Origin: Burkholderia sp. 4M9327F10
GTDB lineage: Bacteria > Pseudomonadota > Gammaproteobacteria > Burkholderiales > Burkholderiaceae
Length of the DNA stretch: 64,000 nucleotides
Direction of reading: 5' to 3'
NCBI RefSeq assembly: GCF_005503145.1
Contig: NZ_SCNV01000004.1
Location: 124,001-188,000 of the forward strand
The number at the start of each line of letters is the position of its first letter. The stretch's first letter is position 1. The translations under genes and the position numbers were made by a program. Positions 19,367-28,393 of the stretch are shown here, piece by piece. The notes under the pieces are model-generated. The model saw only the letters and a list, made by a program, of their open reading frames with translations, made no database searches and was not told where the DNA came from.

Positions 19367-21721
19367 ATGACCTATTCAGACGCTCCAGAAGCTTCCGAAA
19401 CTCCCGAGGCATTCGAGCCCAAAAAGGTGCTCGCCCAGTTGCCGCATCTGCCCGGCGTCTATCGCTATTACGATGCGCATGGCGCGGTGCTGTACGTGGG
19501 CAAGGCGCGTGACCTGAAAAAGCGCGTGTCGAGCTACTTCACCAAGACGCTGCTGTCGCCGCGCATTGCGATGATGGTGACGCGGATTGCCCGCATCGAA
19601 ACCACGGTCACGCGTTCCGAGGCCGAGGCGCTGCTGCTCGAAAACAACCTGATCAAGGCGCTCGCGCCGCGTTACAACATCCTGTTTCGCGACGACAAGT
19701 CGTACCCCTACCTGAAGCTGACCGGCCACAAGTTTCCGCGCATGGCTTACTACCGTGGCTCGGTGGACCGCAAGAACCAGTACTTCGGACCGTTCCCGAG
19801 CGCGTGGGCGGTGCGCGAGAGCATCCAGATCCTGCAGCGCGTGTTCCAGTTGCGCACCTGCGAAGACTCGGTGTTCAACAACCGCACGCGGCCTTGCCTG
19901 CTGCATCAGATCGGGCGCTGCACGGCGCCGTGCGTGGGGGCGATCAGCGAGGAAGACTACGCGCGCGATGTTTCCAACGCCTCGCGCTTCCTGCTTGGGC
20001 GGCAGAGCGAAGTGATGAAGGAGCTCGAGGAGAAAATGCATGCGTTTGCCGGCGAGCTGAAGTTCGAGCAGGCCGCCGCGGTGCGCAACCAGATGAGTTC
20101 GCTTTCCACAGTGCTGCACCAGCAGGCGATTGAAGTGGGTAGCGACAGCGACGTCGACATTCTCGCCGTGGTGGCCCTCGGCGGGCGCGTGTGCGTGAAC
20201 CTGGCGATGGTGCGCGGCGGACGGCATCTAGGGGACAAGGCTTACTTCCCGGCGCATGTGGAAAGTGCACTGACGATCGACGAGGGCGGTCTGGATGATG
20301 GCGATGCCGATGCGCAGGGCGCCCTGAAGACGGCGGTCGCGCAAGGGTTGCGGGCGGCGGAGGAGGCATCGCTCGCGAGCGTGAAGGCGAAGCGGGCGGT
20401 GGATGCGAGCGGCGCCACAGGCGTTGCAGATGCCGACAACGGGACGTCCGACGCGTTGGCGTTCGCGCAGGCGCTGCCGCCTGAGATGGATGACGCGACC
20501 GATGAAGCCGAGGAAGACGTTCTGCAGGATGAGTCCGATGACGCCGGTGATGAAGCCGTTGAGCTTACCGACGCTGCCGCGTCCGACGACGCTGCCGGTA
20601 GCGCCGACGATGCCGCTGCAGCCCCCTCCGGCAAGCCTTCGCGCCGACGCCAGACAGGCATCGAATCCGAAGTGCTTGAAGCCTTCATCGCGCAGCACTA
20701 CCTGGGCAACCGCGTCCCGCCGGTGCTGGTCGTCAGCCATGCGCCGTCGAACCGCGAACTGGTCGATCTGCTGATCGAGCAGGCGGGCCACAAGGTCACG
20801 CTGCTGCGTCAACCTCAAGGCCAGAAGCGCGCCTGGCTGGCAATGGCCGAGCAAAATGCGCGGCTCGCGCTGGCGCGCCTCCTCTCCGAACAGGGCTCGC
20901 AGCAATCGCGCACGCGCGCGCTCGCCGATACGCTCAGTCTCGAATGCGAGGACCTCGCACATCTGCGGATCGAATGCTTCGATATCAGCCACACGATGGG
21001 CGAAGCGACCCAGGCGTCGTGCGTGGTGTATCACCATCACAAGATGCAGTCCTCGGAGTACCGGCGCTACAACATCACCGGCATCACGCCGGGCGACGAT
21101 TACGCCGCCATGCGCCAGGTGCTCACACGCCGCTACGAGAAGATGGTGGCGCAGGCCGCGGCAAGCGCTGCCGCAGGTGCCGCCGATGACGCGCTCGCGC
21201 AGTCCAGCGATCCGGCGGCCGATCCCGCACTCGCAGCCGATCCTGCTGACCCGGCCGAGCCGGCGACCGGCGGCATCCTGCCTAACATCGTGCTGATCGA
21301 CGGCGGCAAGGGCCAGGTGGAGATTGCGCGTCAGGTATTCACCGAAGTGGGTCTGGATTGCGGGATGCTGGTTGGTGTCGCGAAGGGCGAGGGGCGCAAG
21401 GTCGGCCTCGAAACGCTGATCTTCGCCGATGGCCGCGCGCCGCTCGAACTCGGCAAGGAAAGCGCGGCCCTGATGCTGGTTGCGCAGATTCGCGACGAGG
21501 CACACCGCTTCGCGATTACGGGCATGCGCGCCAAACGCGGCAAGACGCGCCAGACCTCGCGCCTCGAAGAGCTCGAAGGTGTCGGCGCGAAACGCCGTCA
21601 GCGCCTGCTCGCACGTTTTGGCGGGTTGCGTGGGGTGGTGGCGGCGAGCATCGAAGATCTGGCCAGCGTCGAAGGGATTTCCCAGTCGCTTGCGGAGCAG
21701 ATCTATCGGCAATTGCACTGA
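19367..21721 (+). CDS. uvrC: Excinuclease ABC subunit C
   Basis: UvrC makes both incisions in nucleotide excision repair. The 784-residue product has an N-terminal GIY-YIG nuclease domain (L-P-G-V-Y-R-Y-Y and [12 protein letters not shown]), a UVR motif around residues 205-240, the RNase H-like nuclease domain ([12 protein letters not shown]) and C-terminal helix-hairpin-helix motifs. It is far longer than the usual 610 or so. Extra acidic, Ala/Asp/Glu-rich insertions lie at about residues 305-435 and 596-636 and look like disordered linkers. pgsA lies downstream, as in many Proteobacteria. Confidence 0.96.
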   Translation: MTYSDAPEASETPEAFEPKKVLAQLPHLPGVYRYYDAHGAVLYVGKARDLKKRVSSYFTKTLLSPRIAMMVTRIARIETTVTRSEAEALLLENNLIKALAPRYNILFRDDKSYPYLKLTGHKFPRMAYYRGSVDRKNQYFGPFPSAWAVRESIQILQRVFQLRTCEDSVFNNRTRPCLLHQIGRCTAPCVGAISEEDYARDVSNASRFLLGRQSEVMKELEEKMHAFAGELKFEQAAAVRNQMSSLSTVLHQQAIEVGSDSDVDILAVVALGGRVCVNLAMVRGGRHLGDKAYFPAHVESALTIDEGGLDDGDADAQGALKTAVAQGLRAAEEASLASVKAKRAVDASGATGVADADNGTSDALAFAQALPPEMDDATDEAEEDVLQDESDDAGDEAVELTDAAASDDAAGSADDAAAAPSGKPSRRRQTGIESEVLEAFIAQHYLGNRVPPVLVVSHAPSNRELVDLLIEQAGHKVTLLRQPQGQKRAWLAMAEQNARLALARLLSEQGSQQSRTRALADTLSLECEDLAHLRIECFDISHTMGEATQASCVVYHHHKMQSSEYRRYNITGITPGDDYAAMRQVLTRRYEKMVAQAAASAAAGAADDALAQSSDPAADPALAADPADPAEPATGGILPNIVLIDGGKGQVEIARQVFTEVGLDCGMLVGVAKGEGRKVGLETLIFADGRAPLELGKESAALMLVAQIRDEAHRFAITGMRAKRGKTRQTSRLEELEGVGAKRRQRLLARFGGLRGVVAASIEDLASVEGISQSLAEQIYRQLH

Positions 21722-21895
21722 TTGCGTGAAATGCGGCGCGACCCATCTCGGGCGCGTCGTATGCTCTTAAACCCCGGAGTGCCGGTTTGACGCCTGTTTA
21801 CGGGCGCTTTGCCGCCCGTTTGCCGCGTGTTTGCTTGTGGCAGGCCTTGTGACACGGCACAATTGCAACTCCCTTGTCAGACGCTGCGCCTGCCC

Positions 21896-22489
21896 ATGCC
21901 GTTTAATTTTCCGATTTTCCTGACGTGGCTGCGGATTGTTCTGATTCCGCTCGTCGTCGGTGTGTTCTATTTGCCCGACATGATGATGAGCCCCGCGCAC
22001 CGCAATCTGGCGGCCGCGACAATTTTCATCCTGGCTGCACTGACAGACTGGTTTGATGGCTACCTGGCCCGCCGCTGGAACCAGACCTCGGCCTTCGGTG
22101 CGTTTCTCGATCCGGTGGCCGACAAGCTGATGGTGACTGCCGCCCTGCTGGTGCTGGTGCAACTGACGCGGCTCGACTCGGCGATCGCGCTGGTGATCGT
22201 GGGCCGCGAGATCGCAATCTCGGCGCTGCGCGAATGGATGGCGCAGATTGGCGCCTCGAAGAGCGTCGCCGTGAATTCGCTGGGCAAGTTCAAGACGGCG
22301 TGCCAGATGATCGCGATTCCGATGCTGCTGTTCTATGGCCCGTTGCCGCTCGCGCCGGGTGTGGCGATCGACACGCGCGTGTGGGGCATGTGGCTGGTCC
22401 TGCTGGCCGCGTTCCTGACGATCTGGTCGATGCTCTACTACATGAAGCTCGCGTGGCCGCAGATTCGTGAACGGGGCGGGATCGTGTGA
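21896..22489 (+). CDS. pgsA: CDP-diacylglycerol-glycerol-3-phosphate 3-phosphatidyltransferase
   Basis: PgsA makes phosphatidylglycerophosphate, the first committed step to phosphatidylglycerol. The 197-residue membrane protein carries the CDP-alcohol phosphatidyltransferase signature: D-W-F-D-G-Y-L-A-R, then G-A-F-L-D-P-V-A-D. Several hydrophobic helices surround it, including the first right after M-P-F-N-F-P-I-F-L-T. The ATG at 21896 is chosen because the family starts there; the in-frame extension upstream is not membrane-like. tRNA genes follow, matching uvrC-pgsA-tRNA synteny known in enterobacteria. Confidence 0.94.
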   Translation: MPFNFPIFLTWLRIVLIPLVVGVFYLPDMMMSPAHRNLAAATIFILAALTDWFDGYLARRWNQTSAFGAFLDPVADKLMVTAALLVLVQLTRLDSAIALVIVGREIAISALREWMAQIGASKSVAVNSLGKFKTACQMIAIPMLLFYGPLPLAPGVAIDTRVWGMWLVLLAAFLTIWSMLYYMKLAWPQIRERGGIV

Positions 22490-22527
22490 GCGAAAACTGT
22501 CTCGTAAAAAGACCTGCATGAAAGGGG

Positions 22528-22556
22528 TTGACACGTTTCAGCGCTTTATACATAAT
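22528..22556 (+). promoter_or_regulatory. Sigma-70 promoter for the tRNA cluster
   Basis: TTGACA (22528-22533) and CATAAT (22551-22556) are separated by exactly 17 bases, a near-consensus promoter. The first tRNA starts 90 bases downstream, and three tRNAs followed by a terminator form one unit. Confidence 0.75.
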
Positions 22557-22645
22557 CTCGTTTCTCCGATGCGAGCAGTTCTGAATGCCGGAGCGTAGTA
22601 GATGTAGTAGTAAAGGCAGCAAGTTAGCAGTAGAAGCAGCAAAAC

Positions 22646-22721
22646 GCGGGAGTAGCTCAGTTGGTAGAGCGCAACCTTGCCAAGGTTGAGGTCGCGAGTT
22701 CGAGACTCGTCTCCCGCTCCA
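22646..22721 (+). tRNA. tRNA-Gly (GCC), first copy
   Basis: The 76-base gene has acceptor arms GCGGGAG/CTCCCGC, a D arm, the anticodon arm CAACC-TTGCCAA-GGTTG with anticodon GCC, a T arm with GTTCGAGAC, and an encoded CCA at 22719-22721. It is identical to the second copy 151 bases downstream. Confidence 0.98.
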
Positions 22722-22796
22722 GATTTTTGAAGCAGCGTTTTGTGTGGTGTGGAAGCAAGTCGTAGAGCAGTAGCAAAACGTTGTTAGCAGGACCAT

Positions 22797-22872
22797 GCGG
22801 GAGTAGCTCAGTTGGTAGAGCGCAACCTTGCCAAGGTTGAGGTCGCGAGTTCGAGACTCGTCTCCCGCTCCA
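22797..22872 (+). tRNA. tRNA-Gly (GCC), second copy
   Basis: This is an identical tandem copy of the upstream tRNA-Gly, with anticodon GCC and encoded CCA at 22870-22872. The 75-base spacer between the copies is unrelated apart from short AGCAGTAG-like pieces also seen upstream of the first copy. Confidence 0.98.
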
Positions 22873-22987
22873 GACATTCGGGGAAGCCAAGCTTCCCTTT
22901 TTGTTTGGTGGACCGACCGGCCATCGAACAAATCTGCGAACCCGTTGTACGCACAACCTGTTGCTACGGTTTCAGCAGTCCGCTTAT

Positions 22988-23061
22988 GGCGCGATAGCAA
23001 AGCGGTTATGCAGCGGCCTGCAAAGCCGTGTAGGCCGGTTCGACTCCGGCTCGCGCCTCCA
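22988..23061 (+). tRNA. tRNA-Cys (GCA)
   Basis: The 74-base gene has acceptor arms GGCGCGA/TCGCGCC, the anticodon arm CGGCC-TGCAAA-GCCG with anticodon GCA, a T arm with GTTCGACTC, and an encoded CCA. It follows two tRNA-Gly genes and precedes a strong terminator. Confidence 0.97.
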
Positions 23062-23071
23062 GAAGTCAAAG

Positions 23072-23102
23072 AAAAGCCCCGACTTGTCGGGGCTTTTCTT
23101 TT
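23072..23102 (+). terminator. Intrinsic terminator of the tRNA cluster
   Basis: AAAAGCCCCGAC (23072-23083) pairs perfectly with GTCGGGGCTTTT (23086-23097), followed by CTTTTTT. It ends the Gly-Gly-Cys tRNA transcript and can also act from the minus strand, where the LysR gene ends at 23128. Confidence 0.92.
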
Positions 23103-23127
23103 TTCGGCGCTTGTCACACGCACAAAC

Positions 23128-24006
23128 TCATCGCAAGCGCACTCGCCAGGGTGGACCATCGGCGAACTTCGATTCGATCCATTCCTTGAAGGCGTTCGTT
23201 GCGGCTGGGGAAAACCTGGCGGAAGGTCGGACCAGAAAGACCCCGGCCTGAGCATCAAGCAGCCAGTCCGGAAGAACATGCACCAGCCGGCCCGCGGCGA
23301 TGTCGCGGCTCATGAGCCATTCGCCCGCACCCAGAATCCCCACTCCATGATTGGCCGCGGCGAGAAGCGATTCGCTGTCGTTGGCTGTCAGAGACCCTGT
23401 CGGCACGATCGTTTCGTGTCGGTTGCCGTTAGACAGGCGCCATTCCGGGAACGATGCAAAGCCGCTGAAGCGCAGGCAATTGTGGTTGGCGAGATCTCGC
23501 GGCGTCTCTGGAAGCCCGTGTTTTTCAATGTAGGCGGGCGCAGCGCACAGGATGCGACGGTGGTCGCAGAGCCTCTTTGCAATCAGCCGGTTGTCGTTCA
23601 ACTCCCCGATCCGAACGGCGGCATCGAATCCCTCCGCGATGATGTCGACAAAGCGTTCGCTATAGTCCGCGACGATGGACACGTGCGGATGGCTGTCGAG
23701 AAATTCCGGCAGCATGGGACCGAGCCACAGCCGTCCCATCGCGGCCGGAAAGGCCACGCGCAACACACCGCGGATTTCTGCTGCGCCTAACGATGCTTCC
23801 TGTTCCGCCTCGGTGATCGAACCCATGGCGGATCTCAGACGTTCGGCCAACTGCATGCCTGCAACGGTCATTCTGAGCTGCCGCGTCGAGCGTTCCAGCA
23901 GGCGAACCCCGAGCCGCTTTTCCATCGCCAGCACACGCTTTGAAATGACCGTGGGATGGCGCTGCAGCAGCCGCCCTGCGGCCACGAACGATCCCTCCGA
24001 GGCCAC
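23128..24006 (-). CDS. LysR-family regulator, 5' end probably frameshifted
   Basis: The product has a LysR winged-helix domain (F-V-A-A-G-R-L-L-Q-R-H, V-L-A-M-E-K-R-L-G-V-R-L-L-E-R-S-T-R) and a substrate-binding domain of about 200 residues. The only conventional in-frame start, GTG at 24006, cuts the first helix. The frame upstream still reads D-E-I-A-A-L-L-A before it, the normal LysR beginning, but has no start before a stop. An ATG at 24059, overlapping the upstream gene's stop, is in the other frame. One extra base in the GGGG run at 24039-24042 would join them. It is either a frameshifted gene or a sequencing error. Confidence 0.75.
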   Translation of the reverse strand: MASEGSFVAAGRLLQRHPTVISKRVLAMEKRLGVRLLERSTRQLRMTVAGMQLAERLRSAMGSITEAEQEASLGAAEIRGVLRVAFPAAMGRLWLGPMLPEFLDSHPHVSIVADYSERFVDIIAEGFDAAVRIGELNDNRLIAKRLCDHRRILCAAPAYIEKHGLPETPRDLANHNCLRFSGFASFPEWRLSNGNRHETIVPTGSLTANDSESLLAAANHGVGILGAGEWLMSRDIAAGRLVHVLPDWLLDAQAGVFLVRPSARFSPAATNAFKEWIESKFADGPPWRVRLR

Positions 24007-24055
24007 AGCCAGGAGCGCCGCGATCTCATCCGTGTGGCGGGGATCGAGTGGCCCA

Positions 24056-25030
24056 TCATGGTTTCAGAATAATGGCCCCAGAGGACTTTCCGGACTCTAG
24101 GTCCGCATGGGCTGCGGCTGCATCGGCCAGCGAATAGCTTCCCCAGATACGTGGTTTGATGGCGCCGGCTTCGACGCTCGCCAGTACGTCGCGGGCGCGT
24201 TCCTGATACTCCGCATGTGTTGCAGTGTGCGCCGCCAGCGAGGGGCGCGTCAGAAACAGCGAGCCTTTCGCGTTCAGGGTCGCGATTTCTACGGCCGCAG
24301 GGGCGCCGCTCGAGGCGCCAAACGACACCATCAGGCCGCGTGGCCGCAGGCAGTCTAACGATGCGTTGAATGAGAGACGACCGATCGGGTCGTAGACCAC
24401 ATCGGCTTTTCTGCCGTCTGTGATGCGTGCGACTTCGTTTGCCAGAGTTTGCGCGTCGAATACCAGCACTTCGTCGCATCCCAGTTCTTTCGCTTTTTGC
24501 ACGCTGGCCGGTTTGGACACTACGCCGATAACAAAAGCCCCAAGATGCTTCGCCCACGGCGCCATGATCTGGCCGACCGCACCGCCGACGCCATAAAGCA
24601 CCATGACCGTTCCCGGCCCGACCGGATAGGTCGCTTTGAGCAGATACTGGGCGGTGATCCCCTTGAACATCACTGCAGCCGCATCGTCGTAGGACAAGGA
24701 GTCCGGGATCGCAACCAGCCGGTCGGCAGGATAACGGCGAGCGCTTGCGTACGCGCCGATAGGGCCGGTCGCATACGCCACCCGGTCGCCCACCTGTACA
24801 TTGCCCACGCCCGGACCTATGGCCGCAACACGTCCAGCCGCCTCTAGTCCGAGACCCGATGGCAGAGGAATCTGTACGGCGCCCTTGCGCTGCGACACAT
24901 CCAGATAGTTGATTCCAATGGCGTGCTGCTCCAGCCATACCTCACCTGGGCCTAGCGGAGATTCAGCAACTTCCTCGATCTCAAGAACATCGGGCCCGCC
25001 GACCTGGCTGAGGCGGATTGCGGAAACCAT
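24056..25030 (-). CDS. NADPH:quinone oxidoreductase family protein
   Basis: This 324-residue protein is a zinc-independent medium-chain reductase of the quinone oxidoreductase type. It has the N-terminal G-P-D-V-L-E-I-E-E-V and G-I-N-Y-L-D-V-S-Q-R-K-G segments, G-L-G-L-E-A-A-G-R-V, and a nucleotide-binding loop Y-G-V-G-G-A-V-G-Q. The catalytic zinc ligands of alcohol dehydrogenases are absent. Such enzymes reduce quinones or enals with NADPH. A GST and a LysR gene flank it, which suggests an electrophile-stress role. Confidence 0.88.
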   Translation of the reverse strand: MVSAIRLSQVGGPDVLEIEEVAESPLGPGEVWLEQHAIGINYLDVSQRKGAVQIPLPSGLGLEAAGRVAAIGPGVGNVQVGDRVAYATGPIGAYASARRYPADRLVAIPDSLSYDDAAAVMFKGITAQYLLKATYPVGPGTVMVLYGVGGAVGQIMAPWAKHLGAFVIGVVSKPASVQKAKELGCDEVLVFDAQTLANEVARITDGRKADVVYDPIGRLSFNASLDCLRPRGLMVSFGASSGAPAAVEIATLNAKGSLFLTRPSLAAHTATHAEYQERARDVLASVEAGAIKPRIWGSYSLADAAAAHADLESGKSSGAIILKP

Positions 25031-25209
25031 ACGTACTCCTTTCGATGTGCATCACTTTCAATGAGTGTCGACGACGATTGTGAGATCTTTCTGTGGCGGA
25101 AGCAATGCGGGCCGGATGCAGTACATTCGTGCACCTGGTGCAGGTTAGCGCGATCTGCTTACGTGCGCCGGGCTACTGCCTGTGGCGCAGCAGCCCGTCG
25201 ATGACTATT

Positions 25210-25911
25210 TCAAACGCACGCCTCGACCGGTGCCGACACCGACAACTGATTCTTCACGCTGGGCCGCTCCTGCATCCTTGCGTACCAGGCTTGAAGCGCT
25301 TCGCATTCCGCGGGCACCGGGAGGTTGACGAGCCCGGCAAAGATCAAACCGCCTATGACCGTGATGTCGGCCATCGAGAACCTCTCACCCGCGACGAACG
25401 GCTGCCCTTTTAGAACGGCATCGAAATAGCGCATACCTTTTACGGCTTTGTCGCGCTGGCGCAGTCCCCACTCGGCGTTTTGGTAAATCTCGACGTCGGG
25501 CCCGAGCCCCGGCGTGGCGTGGTGGAAATAAACGCTGACGGCATCGAGCAATTCCAGCTCGGCGCGCTTGCTCATCATGTGGATCAAACCCTTTTCGCGC
25601 GGTGTTTTGCCGGTGAGTACGGGAGTGCCGTCGAGCGCATCAAGGTACTCGGTAATGGCGGTGCACTCGGCAATAAAAGTGCCGTCGTCGAGTTCGAGCA
25701 CCGGCAGCGTGCCTGAGTAGTTTTTGGCGAGAAACTCGGGTTTCTTGTGTTCGCCCTTCCACAGATTGACCGTCACAAACTGGACGCGTGACTGCAGGTT
25801 CTTTTCGGCTAAAGCAATGCGGACGCGCGCCGGATAAGGGCCGGTGGGCCAGTCGTGAATCTTCATCATGGCCAGTCTGGTTGCGTCGAAACTGATGGGG
25901 TCGGAACTCAT
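25210..25911 (-). CDS. Glutathione S-transferase
   Basis: This 233-residue cytoplasmic protein has a thioredoxin-like N-terminal domain with the N-Y-S-G-T-L-P-V-L-E-L-D-D-G motif containing the cis-proline, then I-A-E-C-T-A-I-T-E-Y-L. The all-helical C-terminal domain includes F-S-M-A-D-I-T-V. It conjugates glutathione to electrophiles; the natural substrate cannot be read from sequence. It is divergent from a TetR gene, with a palindromic operator between them, so it is probably under that repressor. Confidence 0.9.
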   Translation of the reverse strand: MSSDPISFDATRLAMMKIHDWPTGPYPARVRIALAEKNLQSRVQFVTVNLWKGEHKKPEFLAKNYSGTLPVLELDDGTFIAECTAITEYLDALDGTPVLTGKTPREKGLIHMMSKRAELELLDAVSVYFHHATPGLGPDVEIYQNAEWGLRQRDKAVKGMRYFDAVLKGQPFVAGERFSMADITVIGGLIFAGLVNLPVPAECEALQAWYARMQERPSVKNQLSVSAPVEACV

Positions 25912-25994
25912 TGATTGCCTCTTTACAGGTTGATGCGGGTTGGTGTGGGGCGATGCGGCCGGAACACGCGATGTAGGGACCCGTTGAACGGAAA

Positions 25995-26034
25995 CCTACC
26001 TAACGTTTGGTAGGGTAAACATAAGGACTATAAT
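25995..26034 (+). promoter_or_regulatory. TetR-type operator overlapping a promoter
   Basis: CCTACCTAACGTTTGGTAGG (25995-26014) is a 20-bp inverted repeat with one mismatched pair. It overlaps TTTGGT/TTGGTA, which lies 16-17 bases before TATAAT at 26029-26034, a promoter reading toward the TetR gene at 26078. Its place between the divergent GST and TetR genes suggests joint repression of both. Confidence 0.7.
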
Positions 26035-26077
26035 CTGGCTTGTCAACATCCATTTTTCGCTTACCGGGGCAGGGGCA

Positions 26078-26653
26078 ATGAGGAGTGAAGTGAGTTCAAA
26101 CTCCAGGGAGAAAATCCTGGAGGCCGCCAAAAGGATCGCGCAGGCGCATGGCTATGGTGGACTGAATTTTCGTGATCTCGCGGAAGACGTCGGTATCAGG
26201 GCCCCGAGCATTTACCATCACTTCACCAGCAAGGCCGATCTCGGCGCAGCGGTAGCAAGGCGCTATTGGGAGGACACGGCGGCGGGCCTGGATGCATTGC
26301 TGGCCGAATCTCCGGATCTGGCTGGCTGCCTGCGCCAGTATCCCGATACGTTTCGGCTGGCGCTCGAGAGTGGCAATCGCATGTGCCTTTGCAGCTTCAT
26401 GGCCGCCGAATACGACGATTTGCCGGATGAAGTGAAGAAAGAAGTCCAGATCTTTACCGACGTGAATGTCGCATGGCTGAGCAAGGTGCTGTCCGCCGCG
26501 GCCGTGGTCAGTGCGGGGGAGAGCGAACAGCGGGCTCGCGCCATCTTTGCCGCCATCGCCGGTGCGCAGCTCATTGCGAGGAGCCGCGCGGATATTTCGC
26601 TCTATGACTCGTTGATTGAGAGCTATCGCGAGGCTGGCCTCTTACCGGCATAG
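26078..26653 (+). CDS. TetR-family transcriptional regulator
   Basis: This 191-residue repressor has the TetR helix-turn-helix F-R-D-L-A-E-D-V-G-I-R-A-P-S-I-Y-H-H-F near residues 29-47 and an all-helical ligand domain. The latter contains N-R-M-C-L-C-S-F-M-A-A-E, a double-cysteine motif shared with the TetR protein at 44386-44952. It is divergent from the GST gene; the shared spacer has a palindrome over its own promoter, so autorepression and control of the GST are likely. The inducer is unknown. Confidence 0.9.
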   Translation: MRSEVSSNSREKILEAAKRIAQAHGYGGLNFRDLAEDVGIRAPSIYHHFTSKADLGAAVARRYWEDTAAGLDALLAESPDLAGCLRQYPDTFRLALESGNRMCLCSFMAAEYDDLPDEVKKEVQIFTDVNVAWLSKVLSAAAVVSAGESEQRARAIFAAIAGAQLIARSRADISLYDSLIESYREAGLLPA

Positions 26654-26844
26654 CGTCGGAAAGAAACGCTCCGTGCGCGAAGCGGTACGTCAGCCCGTGC
26701 TGGTTCTGCAATACCGAATTGCACCTCACTCTGTTTCTGCAGGAAGCAGACCCTGCGATAGTCCTGCCATCTCCCGGGCACCCGCTTCAGGATCAACGCG
26801 AACCCGGGCATTTCCAGGCGGACGTTAACGTGAGAGTGCGACCG

Positions 26845-27429
26845 ATGAAGATTGACGACGATAGCGCAACGAGATGCAGTCTCCTGAACACAGTAGTCAC
26901 ATTAGCGACGAAACTGGCATTGCTAGGCACATGTGCGGCTTTGTCGATCTCGGCGAGCGGGCAAATTCCGTCGGCTGGCGGCGCACTTCCACTCTCGCTG
27001 GCAATGGATGCCGCCACGGAAACGATCCAGGTGTGCGAGGCGCGGGGCTTTAAAGTTGCGGTCGCGATCGTGGACCCGGACGGCGTGATCAAGGTGCAGG
27101 CGCGCGGTGACGGCAGCCCGATTCATTCGCAAGGTTTTTCGTTTCGCAAGGCCTACACCATCATGAGCATGGGGCCAATGATCGGTGCAGACACGAATAG
27201 CGCGCTCATCAACAAGATTACCGGTTTTTCCCCTGGGCTTCCGGCAACCGCGAGCAGTGGCACGTCGAGTCTTCTTTTCCTGCCCGGTTCGGTGCTGGTG
27301 AAGCAAAACGGGCAAGCTATTGCTGCCATCGGCGTGAGCGGCGCCCCGAAGAGTCTCGACGATGAGGCTTGCGCGCAAGCCGGCGCCGACAAGATCAAGA
27401 CTCGCCTCGCAGACGTTAGCCCGAACTGA
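26845..27429 (+). CDS. Exported GlcG/HbpS-family heme-binding-like protein
   Basis: This 194-residue protein has an N-terminal hydrophobic segment (about residues 16-33) ending near S-I-S-A-S-G-Q, probably a signal peptide. The remainder matches the GlcG/HbpS fold: A-M-D-A-A-T-E-T-I-Q-V-C-E, F-K-V-A-V-A-I-V-D-P-D-G and S-F-R-K-A-Y-T. Family members bind heme or small molecules and often sit near redox genes; the exact role is not known. The ATG at 26845 is chosen because the signal peptide follows; upstream in-frame sequence is not protein-like. Confidence 0.82.
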   Translation: MKIDDDSATRCSLLNTVVTLATKLALLGTCAALSISASGQIPSAGGALPLSLAMDAATETIQVCEARGFKVAVAIVDPDGVIKVQARGDGSPIHSQGFSFRKAYTIMSMGPMIGADTNSALINKITGFSPGLPATASSGTSSLLFLPGSVLVKQNGQAIAAIGVSGAPKSLDDEACAQAGADKIKTRLADVSPN

Positions 27430-27465
27430 AGCAGCGTGTTCCGGCCGTGCCGTCTGCAATTTAAC

Positions 27466-28374
27466 TTAGCTGCTTTCTCTGAATTTCCGGAAGCATTCAG
27501 ACAGAAACTCCAGGCAAACACGAATCTTGGGGACACGATTTCTCGGCGCGAGCGTCACGGCCGAAATGTCGAATTCGGTCGTGTCCTCGTAGTCTTCCAG
27601 AACCTGCTTCAACGCCCCTCGCGCCACGAGTTCCGCGCCGATAACCTTATTGATGCGGCCAATCCCCAGATTCGCTTGCATGAGCGATACGATCGCGGAC
27701 GTATTGTCTGCGAGAACCCGCCCTGCAACGGGGAAGGTGGACAGTTCGTCGCCGCCGTCAAATGGCCATTGATTGTGGGCGTTAACCGCCGCATTGGCGA
27801 TCAGGTCGTGGTGCAGCAGATCGTCCGGCGTGCGGGGAAATCCACGAGCGGCCAGATAGACGGGCGAGGCATACAGTGCCCGCCGGTGTGATCCAAGCTT
27901 ACGCGCCACATGCGTGTCTCGCGGTGGGATGCCTGCCCGAACGGCAATATCGATGCCTTCTGTCGACATATCAACCGGTCTATCGGAGATATGCAAACTC
28001 ACGTCGAGATCAGGGTGGCGATCCACCAGCTCGCGCAAATTCGGGATCAGCACGTATTCGGCAAGGATGCATGCAACGCTAATCCTCACCTGTCCAGAGA
28101 CCCGGTTGCTGCGCGATGCCAGATCATCGGAGAGGGCGGCGGCATTCTGTGAGATTGTTTTGGCATGCTCAAGAAAAATGCAGCCATCGTCAGTGAGCGA
28201 CAGGCCATGGGTGCTGCGATGAAACAGGCGCAGACCACATGCCGTCTCCATTCTCGACAACGCGCGCGATACCTGGCTAGGGTGTTCATTGCGCTCTCTC
28301 GCTACCGCGGCGACAGACAGCGATTCAGCGAGTCGGACAAAAAGATAGAAATCCTGGAGCGAGAAGTCTGTCAC
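27466..28374 (-). CDS. LysR-family transcriptional regulator
   Basis: The roughly 302-residue protein begins V-T-D-F-S-L-Q-D-F-Y-L-F-V-R-L-A and has the LysR helix-turn-helix S-V-A-A-V-A-R-E-R-N-E-H-P-S-Q-V-S-R-A-L, followed by a co-inducer-binding domain. GTG at 28374, with AGAAGG upstream, is the likeliest start; an ATG at 28407 would overlap the cyclase gene just upstream. It lies on the same strand as that cyclase and converges on the heme-binding-like gene. Its target is unknown. Confidence 0.88.
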   Translation of the reverse strand: MTDFSLQDFYLFVRLAESLSVAAVARERNEHPSQVSRALSRMETACGLRLFHRSTHGLSLTDDGCIFLEHAKTISQNAAALSDDLASRSNRVSGQVRISVACILAEYVLIPNLRELVDRHPDLDVSLHISDRPVDMSTEGIDIAVRAGIPPRDTHVARKLGSHRRALYASPVYLAARGFPRTPDDLLHHDLIANAAVNAHNQWPFDGGDELSTFPVAGRVLADNTSAIVSLMQANLGIGRINKVIGAELVARGALKQVLEDYEDTTEFDISAVTLAPRNRVPKIRVCLEFLSECFRKFRESS

Positions 28375-28393
28375 GGGGTTTCGCCTTCTGAAG

